Part shown: positions 18,772 to 28,407 of the stretch, piece after piece
Layout: each line of letters begins with the position of its first letter
Numbering within the stretch: position 1 is the stretch's first letter
Assembly: GCF_000327485.1 (NCBI RefSeq)
Contig: NC_019943.1
Location: 496,001 to 560,000, forward strand
DNA from: Methanoregula formicica SMSP
Lineage (GTDB): Archaea; Halobacteriota; Methanomicrobia; Methanomicrobiales; Methanospirillaceae
Direction of reading: 5' to 3'
Length of the DNA: 64,000 nt
The notes under the pieces: generated by a model
The model's input: the letters and a program-made list of their open reading frames with translations, nothing else
The model's database searches: none
What the model was told of the DNA's origin: nothing
Translations under genes and position numbers: made by a program

Positions 18772-19763
18772 AATCCACTGCTCCTTGCCTGTATTGTATG
18801 TGCGAGCCGGTTTATCAGGGGTTGCATGCCGGGGTCGAACCAGCCCTTGTCAATGAACCGCTGATAGATGCAGAGCCGCTCGACAAGCCGGGCATTTCCT
18901 GCAATAACCCTGAGCTCATCGAGTGCCGGCCATGGGTGCTCGGGGTTCACGTAATCGATGGTCAGAGGGGAGACTCCCCCGAGGTCGTCGACCCCGCATT
19001 CTATCAGGAGGCTGGCGTCGATCAGGTTCGGCGGGATCTGGACCGCGATATCGGGCTGGAGGATGTCTTTTGCCATTCGGATGGTTGCACAGACTTCGTC
19101 CGTGGTGGGGATGGGGCTTTTGTCAAGCGGCGTCCCGGGTTTCGGGCAGAAGTTCTGGATGATGATCTCCTGGATATGGCCGTAGCGCTTGTGGAGATCG
19201 CGGATGGCAAAGAGCGAGTCCTCGCGGTCGGCCATGGTCTCACCGATCCCGAGAAGGAGCCCGGTCGTGAAAGGGATCTTCAGTCTGCCCGCGTCCTCTA
19301 TCATGGCGAGCCGGACATCAGGCGACTTTCCCTTCGAGGTTGCATGGGCGGGGATCTCCGCGGTGGTCTCGAGCATCAGTCCCATGCTCGCGGTGACCGG
19401 CCGGAGTCGTTCCATCTCTCCATACGTCAGGATCCCGGCATTCGTGTGGGGGAGGATCCCGCATGCAATCGCTTTCCGGCACATGGCCTCGCAGTAATCA
19501 AGAATCGTCTTATAACCATGCGTGGCGAGCATCGCGGAAAAGCCCGGCTCCTCCTCCGGCCGTTCGCCAAACGTGAAGAGTGCCTCGGTGCACCCGAGAG
19601 CAGCACCGTTCTGCAGGGTCTTTTCCACCTCTGCCTGTGCCATGATGCAGCCTTCCTGTACAGGTGTGCGGAAACAGCAGTACCCGCACCGGTTCCGGCA
19701 CACGGTCGTGAGCGGAAGGAAAGCATTTCTTGAGAAGGTGATCGTGCGGCGATCCATGTACAT
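18768..19763 (-). CDS. cofG: FO synthase subunit 1 (7,8-didemethyl-8-hydroxy-5-deazariboflavin synthase)
   Basis: This 331-residue radical SAM enzyme has CRNRCGYC (CX3CX2C) near residue 20 and the CofG-typical RNAFLPLTTVC and later IQEIIIQNFCPKPGT. With CofH it makes the deazaflavin chromophore FO of coenzyme F420, the hydride carrier of methanogenesis. cofH is not in this window. It overlaps purC by 4 bp. The gene is divergent from a histidine kinase across about 125 bp. Confidence 0.95.
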   Translation of the reverse strand: MYMDRRTITFSRNAFLPLTTVCRNRCGYCCFRTPVQEGCIMAQAEVEKTLQNGAALGCTEALFTFGERPEEEPGFSAMLATHGYKTILDYCEAMCRKAIACGILPHTNAGILTYGEMERLRPVTASMGLMLETTAEIPAHATSKGKSPDVRLAMIEDAGRLKIPFTTGLLLGIGETMADREDSLFAIRDLHKRYGHIQEIIIQNFCPKPGTPLDKSPIPTTDEVCATIRMAKDILQPDIAVQIPPNLIDASLLIECGVDDLGGVSPLTIDYVNPEHPWPALDELRVIAGNARLVERLCIYQRFIDKGWFDPGMQPLINRLAHTIQARSSGL

Positions 19764-19889
19764 GAAATTATCGCTTGGATCTCATGAAAGCTGGTGTCGA
19801 GCCCGGCTTATGGGTCAGTTCATGCAGGAAGGGCAACTCTAATGAGGTTTCGGGGTTAACCATCTCTAACCTGTTATATTCTGCCGTGA

Positions 19890-20687
19890 ATGATCATGGC
19901 GGACCGGGACCTGCAGATGTCACCATTCGAAGTCCATGTCAAGGAGGGAGATGCGAGGGGCGACGGTGACCGTACCGCGTCACTCCCTGATGAGTGTGCT
20001 GCCCTCAGGGCCGAGAACGAGTTTTTGAAAAAGAAGCTCCATCTTGTCGGCAGTGTCACCCGGCATGATGTCCTCAACCAGATGACCGCGATTGTCGGGT
20101 ACAATGAACTGCTCGAGATGATTGTCACCGATGAGAAACAGAAGTCCTACATCGAGCGCGAGAAGTTCGCGGTTGACAAGATCCGGCGTCTCTTCCAGTT
20201 TGCCAAGGATTACCAGAACCTTGCGGTGGAACCCCCCCGCTGGCAGGGGCTTGACAATGTGATCCACCGTGCCATGGAAATTTTTGACAATCCTGCAATT
20301 CAGGTCACCGTTTCTATTGGCCGGATTGCGGTGTTTGCCGACAGTTTCCTGGATAAGGCGATCTTCCAGTTCCTTGACAATGCTGCCCGGTACGGGGGAC
20401 CCGTGACAGAGGTACGGATTACGTTTCAGGACCGTGGCACCCACGCAGAGGTGACCATCGAAGACAACGGGTGTGGCATCCCTGCTGCGGACAAGGACCG
20501 GATCTTTGAACGGGGCTATGGCAAAGGGACCGGATGGGGCCTCTTTTTAGCCCGGGAAATCCTTGCAATGACCAGCATATCGGTAACAGAGAGCGGGGAG
20601 CCGGGGAAAGGCGCCCGGTTTGTCATCACGCTCCCCAAAGGCACGTACCGCGAAGGGGGAGAGGCACCCCCGCTTACGGTCCGGTAG
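19890..20687 (+). CDS. Small histidine kinase without sensor domain
   Basis: This 265-residue protein has a short N-terminal coiled-coil-like segment, the phosphoacceptor box SVTRHDVLNQMTAIVGYNELL and an ATPase domain with FLDNAARYG (N box), IEDNGCGIP (G1) and GTGWGLFLAREI (G2). There is no PAS domain or membrane segment, so it must take its signal from a partner. The TRHD box is shared with the kinases at 33.8, 39.3 and 62.4 kb. No response regulator is adjacent. An alternative ATG is at 19896. Confidence 0.85.
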   Translation: MIMADRDLQMSPFEVHVKEGDARGDGDRTASLPDECAALRAENEFLKKKLHLVGSVTRHDVLNQMTAIVGYNELLEMIVTDEKQKSYIEREKFAVDKIRRLFQFAKDYQNLAVEPPRWQGLDNVIHRAMEIFDNPAIQVTVSIGRIAVFADSFLDKAIFQFLDNAARYGGPVTEVRITFQDRGTHAEVTIEDNGCGIPAADKDRIFERGYGKGTGWGLFLAREILAMTSISVTESGEPGKGARFVITLPKGTYREGGEAPPLTVR

Positions 20688-20759
20688 GTTTGTGAACACT
20701 GCTTCCCCCTGCTATCCACAATCAGAGGCTTTTTTGTCCCTGGCAGCCAAGATGCAACG

Positions 20760-21329
20760 ATGCAGGAGTTCGTCCGCAAACTCATCCACCTCATCGCCGG
20801 TCTCCTCGTTGCAGCAATGGTCTATGTCGCCGGGCAGGCAGCTGCGACCGCAATCCTCGCAACAGGACTCCTTGTTGGCATCGTGCTGGTGGACCTTCTC
20901 CTTCGCGGGTACCGCATCCCGCTCTTCTCGTTTCTGGTCGGGCACCTTGACCGCAACGACCGCCTTCCCGGCAGGGGGGCGCTCACCTTTGCCGTCAGCG
21001 CGCTCGCGGTAGTTGTTCTCTTTCCCGTCGCTATTTCGGTACCGGCAATCGTGACCGTCGCGGTGCTTGACAGCGTGACAACGATTGCGGGGCTGAGGTT
21101 CGGGAAACACCGTATCTACAATGGCAAGTCATGGGAGGGCACCCTTTCCGGCATTGCTGTCACAGCTATCGTCCTGCTCCCGCTCCTGACCCCAGCCGGG
21201 GCTGCCGCTGTTGCGATACTGGCAGGAATCATCGAACTCATCTCACCGGTCGATGACAATCTCGTCATCCCTGTGGCAGTCTCGGTCCTGCTGGCATTCA
21301 TGCCGGCGTTCCTTGTCGTTGCGGTGTGA
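20760..21329 (+). CDS. Dolichol/polyprenol kinase-like (SEC59/DGK1) membrane protein
   Basis: This 189-residue, very hydrophobic protein has five or six predicted helices, RKLIHLIAG at the N-terminus, and GKHRIYNGKSWEGTLSG in a loop, the features of the diacylglycerol/polyprenol kinase and CTP-transferase-like family. It probably uses CTP to act on an isoprenoid alcohol or lipid in the membrane. It is close to phosphatidate cytidylyltransferases, so exact activity is open. Confidence 0.72.
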   Translation: MQEFVRKLIHLIAGLLVAAMVYVAGQAAATAILATGLLVGIVLVDLLLRGYRIPLFSFLVGHLDRNDRLPGRGALTFAVSALAVVVLFPVAISVPAIVTVAVLDSVTTIAGLRFGKHRIYNGKSWEGTLSGIAVTAIVLLPLLTPAGAAAVAILAGIIELISPVDDNLVIPVAVSVLLAFMPAFLVVAV

Positions 21330-21343
21330 AAAAAAGGTTGAGG

Positions 21344-21883
21344 TCAGGAAGTCTCTTTCAGCCGATCCGGGTTCACGGCCACGTACACGTCTGCCTCCTT
21401 TGCCACCGGGCGCGTGAACCGCTTGTCATACACCTCGAAGTCGAACGTGTAGGTCCGCGGGAGATCCGACGACCAGACATTCGCCCAGACGCCCACGATC
21501 TCGTCCGGCATTTTGCCTTTCGCCGTGAAGACCGCATAGGTCTGGGCAGGGATATGGCGGACTTCCATGCCTTCCGGCACCTTATCAGCACGGGTCACGC
21601 CGCACCCGAGCAGGTACGAGTACGTCCCGGTCCAGTCCTTCTCGTATTCCGAGTAGACCGCATACATGACCGGGGGATTCACCCGGTGGGAAATCCGTGC
21701 CGGCCCGTTGTTCATGAGGAATGCCTGCCAGCAGCCCGGGATGGTGCCTGCCGCATCTGCGTTCGATGTGCGCCGGGCAATACCGACCACGGTGCGGGCG
21801 GGCAGTCTCCGCAGGGTATAGTGTTGTCCGTCCATTACCGGAATCTGGGACGGCAAAACTGTTAAACCATTCATTTCGTTCAC
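21344..21883 (-). CDS. GyrI-like/effector-binding domain protein
   Basis: This protein of about 179 residues matches the GyrI-like small-molecule-binding fold: YTLRRLPARTVVGIARRTSN, GCWQAFLMN, YAVYSEYEKDWTGTYSYLLGC, VRHIPAQTYAVFTAKGK and FDFEVYDKRF. No DNA-binding domain is attached, so it is a free-standing ligand-binding or hydrolase-like member. The start is GTG at 21883 or ATG at 21874. It is convergent with the polyprenol kinase-like gene. Confidence 0.8.
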   Translation of the reverse strand: MNEMNGLTVLPSQIPVMDGQHYTLRRLPARTVVGIARRTSNADAAGTIPGCWQAFLMNNGPARISHRVNPPVMYAVYSEYEKDWTGTYSYLLGCGVTRADKVPEGMEVRHIPAQTYAVFTAKGKMPDEIVGVWANVWSSDLPRTYTFDFEVYDKRFTRPVAKEADVYVAVNPDRLKETS

Positions 21884-21932
21884 GGACGCATATCAGCACC
21901 TATTTTTGGTCACCCTGCACACGATCTCTGGT

Positions 21933-22559
21933 ATGTGCCCGCATGCGTTGATCCCGTACAAGCCGAAGAACCCGAAGACAAGGCTCTCCTCCCTCCTCTC
22001 GCAGGAAGAGCGCGAGGCATTCGCGTTTGCGATGCTCGAGGATGTGGTCAGCGCAGCAAAGGACGCCATGTGCAGCCCGGTGGTCGTGGGAACGGAACTC
22101 TTTGATTCGGAACTTGTGCAGGTGACGGTAAAGGATGCGGACCTGAACCAGACCTTGAACGAGATCCTCCCCACGGTAGAGACCGGCCTCCTGATCCTGA
22201 TGGCGGACCTCCCGCTTGCCGACGAAGCATCGATCCGCCGGGTCACGTCCACAGAAAAGGACATGGCGATCGTTCCCGGCCGTGGCGGAGGTACGAATGT
22301 CATCTTCATGAAGGAGCCGAAAAAATTCCATGTCGATTACTATGGCACGAGTTTTGTAAAGCACATGAAGATCGCCGCAGACGCCGGGCTCTCGGTCGAG
22401 GTGGTGGACTCGTTCCGGCTCCATACGGATATTGACGAAGAGGATGACCTGGTCGAACTCCTGATCCACGGCACCGGGAAGAGCAGGGCATACCTCGAGA
22501 GCCTCGGGTTCTCCCTTGCAACCGAGACCGGCCGGGTCCGCTGTGTCCGGAAACGATAA
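21933..22559 (+). CDS. cofC: 2-phospho-L-lactate guanylyltransferase
   Basis: This 208-residue protein begins LIPYKPKNPKTRLSSLLSQEER, the nucleotide-binding signature of CofC, and contains ILMADLPLA and VPGRGGGTNVIFMK. It activates 2-phospholactate (or the equivalent C3 acid) with GTP for the side chain of F420. The start at 21933 was chosen for this signature; the frame opens at 21906. RNase III follows after 32 bp. cofG and cofE lie within 3 kb on either side. Confidence 0.93.
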   Translation: MCPHALIPYKPKNPKTRLSSLLSQEEREAFAFAMLEDVVSAAKDAMCSPVVVGTELFDSELVQVTVKDADLNQTLNEILPTVETGLLILMADLPLADEASIRRVTSTEKDMAIVPGRGGGTNVIFMKEPKKFHVDYYGTSFVKHMKIAADAGLSVEVVDSFRLHTDIDEEDDLVELLIHGTGKSRAYLESLGFSLATETGRVRCVRKR

Positions 22560-22591
22560 CAATATCTCATCCAATATCCGAATAGCATGAA

Positions 22592-23350
22592 ATGACCGGA
22601 CACTCGTGCCTGCCCCTTATCGAACTTCTCCGTGCGCCCAGGCCGGACTTGGGGCGGACTATCACGACGTTTGTCTCCTGCTTCAACACAACCTACGGCG
22701 ATCCCGCAAAGGACCACTGGGACATCTCTATTGCCGAGTGGGAGCGCTACGAGTTTTTGGGAGACCGCGTTTTGAACCTCATTGTTGCCCAGGCCCTTTT
22801 CACCAGGAAACATTCCGCGCTCACTGAGGGAGAGATGACCCGTGCAATCAGCGGGATCGTCTCGAACCATGCGCTCGATGCCATTGTCCGGCACCTGGTG
22901 GATTTCGAAGTCTTCTCCCGTCTCATTCCCCCGGCGATTGCAGGGCAGAACACGTATGGCGAACGAATAACCGGGGGGGCGTTCGAGGCATTCATCGGCG
23001 CCCTGTACTGCGAGATAGGGCTTGACGAGGTGGCATTCTTCATCAATGCCCTGTTGCGGGAACCCATCGACCAGGCCAGTCCCGAAGAGAACACCATAGG
23101 GATGCTGCAGGAATATTTCCAGAAACGGTTCCGGGCCGTTCCCATCTACCGGGAAACAAAACGGGAGGGACCGGACCACCGGCCCATCTTCACCTTTGAA
23201 GTGCTCTTCAACAACCAGGTGCTCGGTACCGGGAGTGGCGAGAGCATCCAGAAAGCAGAGCGGGAAGCGGCCCGGGCCGCATGCAGGAAGCTTGGCCTCT
23301 CCCTCCCGGATCCGGTGGGGACGCAGCCAGGTGATCCCGGCACATCCTGA
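22592..23350 (+). CDS. rnc: Ribonuclease III
   Basis: This 252-residue protein has the RNase III signature ERYEFLGDRVLNLIVAQALF (about residues 50-70), a second acidic region GGAFEAFIGALYCEIGLDEVA, and a C-terminal double-stranded RNA-binding domain (FTFEVLFNNQVLGTGSGESIQKAEREAA). It cleaves double-stranded RNA. RNase III is uncommon in archaea, where pre-rRNA is normally cut by the splicing endonuclease. It is probably cotranscribed with cofC. Confidence 0.9.
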   Translation: MTGHSCLPLIELLRAPRPDLGRTITTFVSCFNTTYGDPAKDHWDISIAEWERYEFLGDRVLNLIVAQALFTRKHSALTEGEMTRAISGIVSNHALDAIVRHLVDFEVFSRLIPPAIAGQNTYGERITGGAFEAFIGALYCEIGLDEVAFFINALLREPIDQASPEENTIGMLQEYFQKRFRAVPIYRETKREGPDHRPIFTFEVLFNNQVLGTGSGESIQKAEREAARAACRKLGLSLPDPVGTQPGDPGTS

Positions 23351-23366
23351 CATTTCCTGAACCGTC

Positions 23367-23849
23367 TCAGCGCAACACCCGGTATCCTGCTGCCGAAAGG
23401 ATCCGGGCCACCTCTTCTTCCCAGCACATTTCATCAGCGATACTGATCGGTGCGATCTCCTTGTCCCAGAGGGCGCGGAGTTCATGGTCCATGGTCGTGA
23501 AATACCGCGTGTTATCCATCACGCGACCAACCCGCTCTCCCCTCCTGCCACAAACAAGGATCCGGAAGCAGCCATACTGGCGGCAGAGATCGGGGCGTGT
23601 CTGGTGAACCGTACAGATGACCGTTCCCGGCGTCCGCTCCCGCAGGAAAGGGCAGGCCATCGGCCGGTTCTCCAGGATATCCTGTGACGAGAAGAGATCC
23701 CGCTTGTCCGGATCGATCCGCACCTGCCGTTCCTCCCCGGTAATGGAAAACCCGAGACGGTACTCGAAGGGACCTGTCTGCTCCTTTATGCAAATGACAT
23801 GGCCCATGGAACTGCAGCATTCACCGCACTGCTGGCACCGGAATACCAT
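23367..23849 (-). CDS. YkgJ-family cysteine-cluster protein
   Basis: This 160-residue protein begins FRCQQCGECCSSMGHVICI and has CPFLRE, CTVHQTRPDLCRQYGC further on. This is the Zn/Fe-S-binding pattern of the YkgJ/UPF0153 family. The metal is thought to be iron-sulfur or zinc; the function is unknown. It is convergent with the RNase III gene. Confidence 0.85.
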   Translation of the reverse strand: MVFRCQQCGECCSSMGHVICIKEQTGPFEYRLGFSITGEERQVRIDPDKRDLFSSQDILENRPMACPFLRERTPGTVICTVHQTRPDLCRQYGCFRILVCGRRGERVGRVMDNTRYFTTMDHELRALWDKEIAPISIADEMCWEEEVARILSAAGYRVLR

Positions 23850-24283
23850 TTATCAGCACCACCTCCATGAAATGTCAGGGGGGGAATCCGATAAAGCCCC
23901 CGTGCTGCAGATCATCGCCCGCAGGTAGTATCCGGAACAGGTGAACGTGTCTTTTCCATGACTCCCCGGTCGCGCACCGGTTCATGCAGCCTCTCTCTGC
24001 CCCCGTCCGCTCATAACCACCATTCCTTTCCAAGTATTCACCTTTTTCCTGATAAGGGGGTGCCCTGTAAGGAGCAGATCTTCATCAATTTCACGATAGT
24101 GGGGACATTCCGAAGATGCCGGATGGCTGGGAGCAGAAGAATGGCCCTGGCCTCCTTCTGGAATTATCCTGGCCGGAACCCTTTTACGTTCCGTGAGGGT
24201 GAACGGGAGCATCCTCCAGGCCCGCTGGGTTAATATGGATCGCGGAAAAACGCTCTTTTACGACTTGGTGGCAGGCAGACCTG
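23850..24283. other. 434-bp intergenic region, no gene supported
   Basis: This is the spacer between two divergent genes. Short open frames exist on both strands (for example 23958-24233), but they have no start signal or family similarity and their composition is not gene-like. GGTTAATATGG at about 24226 is a weak TATA candidate for the rightward gene. I see no RNA gene or repeat. Confidence 0.5.
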
Positions 24284-24670
24284 ATGTTTGAATCACTCTT
24301 CTCCCGGCATGCAGAAGGCATCTTAAAAGCGCTGACGCTGGAATGGTCCTGCCCGAAATGCGACGGGAGGAACTTCCGGATCCTTTCCGTGAAGGACCGT
24401 ATGGCCGGAGAGTACGTGAGCAGGTGCCGCTACTGCCATACAAAGTGCCGTGTCACATTCCCCCCTCCTGTATCGGCGGTGGAAGGCGAGGCAGAGTTCC
24501 GGGAACTGATCGATGAAGAGGATTTTACCCCGGAGGAGCAGCTCGACATGATACGTGACTTTGCCGAGATAGCATCTCTTATGGTTGATAATGCTCCCCC
24601 GGGTGTTATTCAGGAAAAGAAAAAGGCGCTTGAGGCAAAGATTACCTTTGCCAAACGACGGAGACGGTAA
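24284..24670 (+). CDS. Zinc-ribbon protein of unknown function
   Basis: This 128-residue protein has two CxxC pairs, SCPKCDGRNF (about 23-26) and SRCRYCHTKCRV (about 48-51), forming a likely zinc ribbon. An acidic helical middle and a basic C-terminal end (KKALEAKITFAKRRRR) follow. It may bind nucleic acid. It is convergent with cofE, whose stop lies 2 bp away. Confidence 0.65.
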   Translation: MFESLFSRHAEGILKALTLEWSCPKCDGRNFRILSVKDRMAGEYVSRCRYCHTKCRVTFPPPVSAVEGEAEFRELIDEEDFTPEEQLDMIRDFAEIASLMVDNAPPGVIQEKKKALEAKITFAKRRRR

Positions 24671-24672
24671 CG

Positions 24673-25449
24673 TCACCACTGTGTCCGGTTTTTGGCAAAT
24701 GCCCCCATGAAGAGGCACTCGGTGGCATCGATCGTTTCGACACCGAGATGATCGCCCAGCGGGAGGCCGATCCCGCGGATGATCGCGGCTGGCGTGCACT
24801 CATCGGCTTCACCCATGACGAGTTCAGCAGCGGAAGCAATGTTATCTGCAACCGCCCGTTTTGTCACCTCCAGCTTGCGCCCGAAAAGGTCGGACCTTCC
24901 CTGGTCATTGATCACCGAGGGGATTCCCGAAGAACCGATCGCAACGCCGCTGCACCCGAGGCGCATGGCATGCGTGCGGCTGTCAGCGATGATGACCCCG
25001 ATCCTGACACCGGTCTTTTCTTCGATGGTCTTCCGGATGGAGGTGGCACTCTGGTCCGGGTCAGCGGGCAGGGGCGTGACGCAGCCCGGGGGAGCGTTTG
25101 ATGCATCCACCCCGGCATTCGGGAGGAGCGTGCCCCCTTTCATGCAGAGCAGAAATCCCGGGATGCCCCCGACAATGGAATCGCTCTCCTGAATCACTAC
25201 CTCGGCCATGCGGGGATCGATCCTGTACTTGTCCCCGAGTTCCTGGGCTTTGGGGGTTGGCGCGATCTTGTCGAGCCGGACGATATTGCCTTCAGATGTT
25301 GCAACAGCGGTCTCTGCAAGGACAAGCACGTCTCCCTCCTCGAATCCCCCGCAGGTCTTCTCCGCAGTTTCGATGACCCGCTCTGCGATGGACTCCCCGC
25401 TTGTGATGATGCCGGTTGCAAGGCCGAGGACCTCGTACGATGAGTTCAT
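24673..25449 (-). CDS. cofE: Coenzyme F420:L-glutamate ligase
   Basis: This 258-residue protein has LGLATGIITSGESIAE, VLAETAVATSEGN, GVIIADSRTHAMRLGCSGVAIGSSG and RSDLFGRKLEVTKRAVADNIASAAEL, all characteristic of CofE. It adds glutamates to F420-0 in a GTP-dependent reaction. It is the last gene of the glyA-folD-folP-cofE cluster, 2 bp after folP. Confidence 0.95.
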   Translation of the reverse strand: MNSSYEVLGLATGIITSGESIAERVIETAEKTCGGFEEGDVLVLAETAVATSEGNIVRLDKIAPTPKAQELGDKYRIDPRMAEVVIQESDSIVGGIPGFLLCMKGGTLLPNAGVDASNAPPGCVTPLPADPDQSATSIRKTIEEKTGVRIGVIIADSRTHAMRLGCSGVAIGSSGIPSVINDQGRSDLFGRKLEVTKRAVADNIASAAELVMGEADECTPAAIIRGIGLPLGDHLGVETIDATECLFMGAFAKNRTQW

Positions 25450-25451
25450 AA

Positions 25452-26258
25452 TTATTTCCCCATCCGCTGGTACACCTTGATGGTATCAACGGTCTCTTTC
25501 ACATCATGGGTCCGGATGATCGAGGCCCCTTTCTGGAGGAGGAACAGGGTGACTGCGAGGCTCCCCGCGAGGCGTTCCTCCGGCTCCCGTTTCACAAGGT
25601 CGCCGATGAAACTCTTGCGGGAGATGGCCCCAAGGAGCGGGCGGTCAAATGCGAGGAACTCATCGAAATGCCGGCAGAGTTCCCAGTTGTCATCATAGGA
25701 ACGCTGCGGCGTCCAGATCCCGACACCCGGGTCGAGGACATAATTATCGACTCCTGTGGCCTGACAGCGCTTAACAACTGTCGCTAGTGCGACCTTTGTC
25801 TCCTCAAGACCGACAGCATCGCCCGGCGTGTAATCTGTTGCCATCAGGAACGCGGGCAGACCCGCCTGCGCCACGCGCCGGGCATAGGCATCAGAGGCAA
25901 AACCGGCAATGTCGTTTACCGCATGGACCTCGTGTTTTAAGCAGATGTCCAGCACCCCCGGGTTCATGGTGTCGACCGAGATGGTGAAGCCGGTGCCGTC
26001 CAGTTCCTTTAAGGCAGCATCGATCCGGCCACCCTCTTCTCTCCCGCTGATCGCCTGTGCATTGGGTGCAGTGCTCCGGGCCCCCACGTCGAGCATGTCC
26101 GCACCCTGCTCGATCATCTCCACCGCTTTCTTGTGGATCTGGTCGGTCGGGATAAACGAGTCGTGGTAAAAGGATTCGGGGCTGACATTTAAGACACCCA
26201 TGACCCGGGGAGGCGCATCACCGCCAATTGTGAGTTTGTTTACAATACACGGTCGCAT
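25452..26258 (-). CDS. folP: Dihydropteroate synthase-like enzyme
   Basis: This 268-residue TIM-barrel protein has [13 protein letters not shown] (family DPS signature 1), [14 protein letters not shown] (signature 2), VNDIAGF, DPGVGIW and RKSFIGDL. It joins a pterin diphosphate to an aromatic amine for folate or methanopterin. In methanogens the true substrate is debated, so the gene name is by homology. It overlaps folD by 19 bp, and folD and glyA use the C1 carrier it helps to make. Confidence 0.87.
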   Translation of the reverse strand: MRPCIVNKLTIGGDAPPRVMGVLNVSPESFYHDSFIPTDQIHKKAVEMIEQGADMLDVGARSTAPNAQAISGREEGGRIDAALKELDGTGFTISVDTMNPGVLDICLKHEVHAVNDIAGFASDAYARRVAQAGLPAFLMATDYTPGDAVGLEETKVALATVVKRCQATGVDNYVLDPGVGIWTPQRSYDDNWELCRHFDEFLAFDRPLLGAISRKSFIGDLVKREPEERLAGSLAVTLFLLQKGASIIRTHDVKETVDTIKVYQRMGK

Positions 26259-27088
26259 GCCCGCTCCTGTGCTGACCGGAATGTATTCTCCATCAGGGTT
26301 GCAATTGTCATCGGTCCTACGCCGCCCGGGACCGGGGTGATCGCTGATGCGACCTCCTTTACTGCCTCGAAGTCCACGTCACCGACCAGTTTTCCTTCGA
26401 GCTGGTTGATGCCGACATCGATGACCACGGCGCCCTCTTTCACCATCTCTTTCGTGATGAAATGCGGCTTTCCCACGGCAGAAACAAGGATGTCCGCCCG
26501 CTTCAGCTCTTCGGCCAGGTCCTTTGTTTTGCTGTGGCAGATGGTGACCGTTGCATCCGCATTAAGGAGGAGTGCTGCCATGGGGCGACCGACATCGATG
26601 CTCCGGCCGGCAACGACTGCACGGGCGCCTGCAACAGGGATCTGGTACTCGGCAAGGAGGGTCATGATCCCTGTTGGCGTGCAGGACGAGAACCGGGGTT
26701 TCCCCAAAAAGAGGTGCCCCATGTTCTCCGGGTGATAGCCGTCCACGTCTTTCTCCGGGCTGATGGCATTGATTACCCGCCCGGTGTCGACCTGTGAGGG
26801 AAGGGGGAGCTGGACAAGGATCCCATCGACGGACCCATCGCGGTTCAGCGCCCTGACCTTGTCCACAACTGTCCGGGTTGTTGCGTCTGCAGGGAGTTCA
26901 ACCCCGACAGACGCGATCCCGACCTTCTCGCAGGCCTTGTGCTTCATCCGCACGTACATCTGCGAGGCGGGATCGTTGCCCACGATGACCGTGGCGAGCT
27001 TCGGGTGGAGCCCGGAGCCTGCAATCGCTTCCCTGAGGGTCTCAAGGCGCTTCTCCGACGTCTGTTTTCCGTCAAGGATCGTGGCCAT
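26240..27088 (-). CDS. folD: Methylenetetrahydrofolate dehydrogenase/cyclohydrolase
   Basis: This 282-residue protein has [14 protein letters not shown] with the catalytic Lys, [48 protein letters not shown] and [14 protein letters not shown]. It interconverts methylene-, methenyl- and formyl-tetrahydrofolate. The frame continues upstream to 27205, but the ATG at 27088 gives the canonical N-terminus MATILDGKQ and avoids overlap with glyA. Its presence implies some folate-linked C1 metabolism beside methanopterin. Confidence 0.94.
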   Translation of the reverse strand: MATILDGKQTSEKRLETLREAIAGSGLHPKLATVIVGNDPASQMYVRMKHKACEKVGIASVGVELPADATTRTVVDKVRALNRDGSVDGILVQLPLPSQVDTGRVINAISPEKDVDGYHPENMGHLFLGKPRFSSCTPTGIMTLLAEYQIPVAGARAVVAGRSIDVGRPMAALLLNADATVTICHSKTKDLAEELKRADILVSAVGKPHFITKEMVKEGAVVIDVGINQLEGKLVGDVDFEAVKEVASAITPVPGGVGPMTIATLMENTFRSAQERACDRVL

Positions 27089-27104
27089 GGGCAGATCTCC
27101 GCAG

Positions 27105-28343
27105 TTATTCGGGATAGAGGGTGAACTTCGAGGCCAAGGCTTCGACCTTGCCGCGCACGTCGCTCGTGTTCTTCTCGTTCTTGATATCCTTAATGACGCT
27201 GGCAATCCAGCCGCCGATGAGGCGCATCTCGGCTTCCTTCATGCCCCTTGAGGTGACAGCGGGGGTGCCGATGCGGAGACCGCTCGTGACAAACGGGCTC
27301 TTGGTCTCGTTCGGGATGGTGTTCTTGTTGACCGTGATGCCGGCTTTACCGAGCGCAGTCTCGGCCTCGAGGCCGGTGATGCCCTGCTCGGTCAGGTCGA
27401 GGAGCATGAGGTGGTTGTCGGTGCCGCCCGAGACGAGCCGGAGGCCGTTGGCCATGAGAGTCTCGGCAAGGACTTTGGCGTTCCTGATGATCTGCTTGTT
27501 GTATTCCCTGAACGAGGGCTTGAGGGCTTCCTCGAAACAGACCGCCTTTGCCGCGATGGTGTGCATCAGGGGACCGCCCTGCATGCCGGGAAAGACCGCC
27601 TTGTCGATGCCAACGCCGAGGTCAGCGTTGCACATAATGGCGCCGCCGCGGGGCCCGCGGAGGGTCTTGTGGGTGGTTGTGGTGGTATAGTTGACCACAC
27701 CGACCGATGTCGGGTGGAGTCCGGTGGCAACGAGGCCGGCGATGTGGGCGATGTCGGCAAGGCAGACCGCACCGACGTCATCGGCAATCTCCTGGAAGGC
27801 CTTGAAGTCGATGGTCCGCGGGTAGGCCGAGGCGCCGCAGACGATGATCTGGGGCCTCTCCTTCTTTGCCATCTCCGCTACCACGCCGTAATCGAGGACT
27901 TCGGTCTTCGGGTCCACACCGTATTGAGCTACCTGGTAGAACTTTCCGGTGAAGCTGACCGGGGAACCGTGGGAAAGGTGGCCTCCCTGGTTCAGCTTCA
28001 TGGAGAGGATCTTTTCTCCCAGCTTGATGGCTGCAAAATAAACCGCCATGTTCGCCTGGGTTCCCGAGTGGGCCTGCACATTCGCGTGCTCGGCGCCGAA
28101 AAGCTTCTTGAGCCGGTCGCGGGCAAGGTTCTCGGCCATATCGTGGAACTCGCATCCGCCATAGTACCGCTTGCCGGGGTAGCCCTCGGCATACTTGTTG
28201 GTCATGATGGACCCCATCGCCTCGAGCACCGCACGCGAGACAACGTTCTCGGACGCAATCAGCTCCAGGCCGTTCACCTGGCGGAGCCTCTCCTTTTCGA
28301 TGATATCGGCAATTGCCGGATCTGTTTTTGCCAGATAGGACAT
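27105..28343 (-). CDS. glyA: Serine hydroxymethyltransferase
   Basis: This 412-residue PLP enzyme of usual length contains [48 protein letters not shown] and the PLP-lysine motif [14 protein letters not shown]. It interconverts serine and glycine with transfer of C1 to tetrahydropterin. It is the first gene of the cluster and is followed after 16 bp by folD. Confidence 0.96.
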   Translation of the reverse strand: MSYLAKTDPAIADIIEKERLRQVNGLELIASENVVSRAVLEAMGSIMTNKYAEGYPGKRYYGGCEFHDMAENLARDRLKKLFGAEHANVQAHSGTQANMAVYFAAIKLGEKILSMKLNQGGHLSHGSPVSFTGKFYQVAQYGVDPKTEVLDYGVVAEMAKKERPQIIVCGASAYPRTIDFKAFQEIADDVGAVCLADIAHIAGLVATGLHPTSVGVVNYTTTTTHKTLRGPRGGAIMCNADLGVGIDKAVFPGMQGGPLMHTIAAKAVCFEEALKPSFREYNKQIIRNAKVLAETLMANGLRLVSGGTDNHLMLLDLTEQGITGLEAETALGKAGITVNKNTIPNETKSPFVTSGLRIGTPAVTSRGMKEAEMRLIGGWIASVIKDIKNEKNTSDVRGKVEALASKFTLYPE

Positions 28344-28407
28344 ATGCAGAAAAGTTCGCTCGGATCAGGTAATACCTTTTCCCGATCCGAGGGGTCCATC
28401 AGGACCC

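Noticed and set aside
23982-24212. 76-codon frame in the 23.9-kb gap
   Set aside because: Unusual composition, no start signal, and no domain; kept as intergenic.
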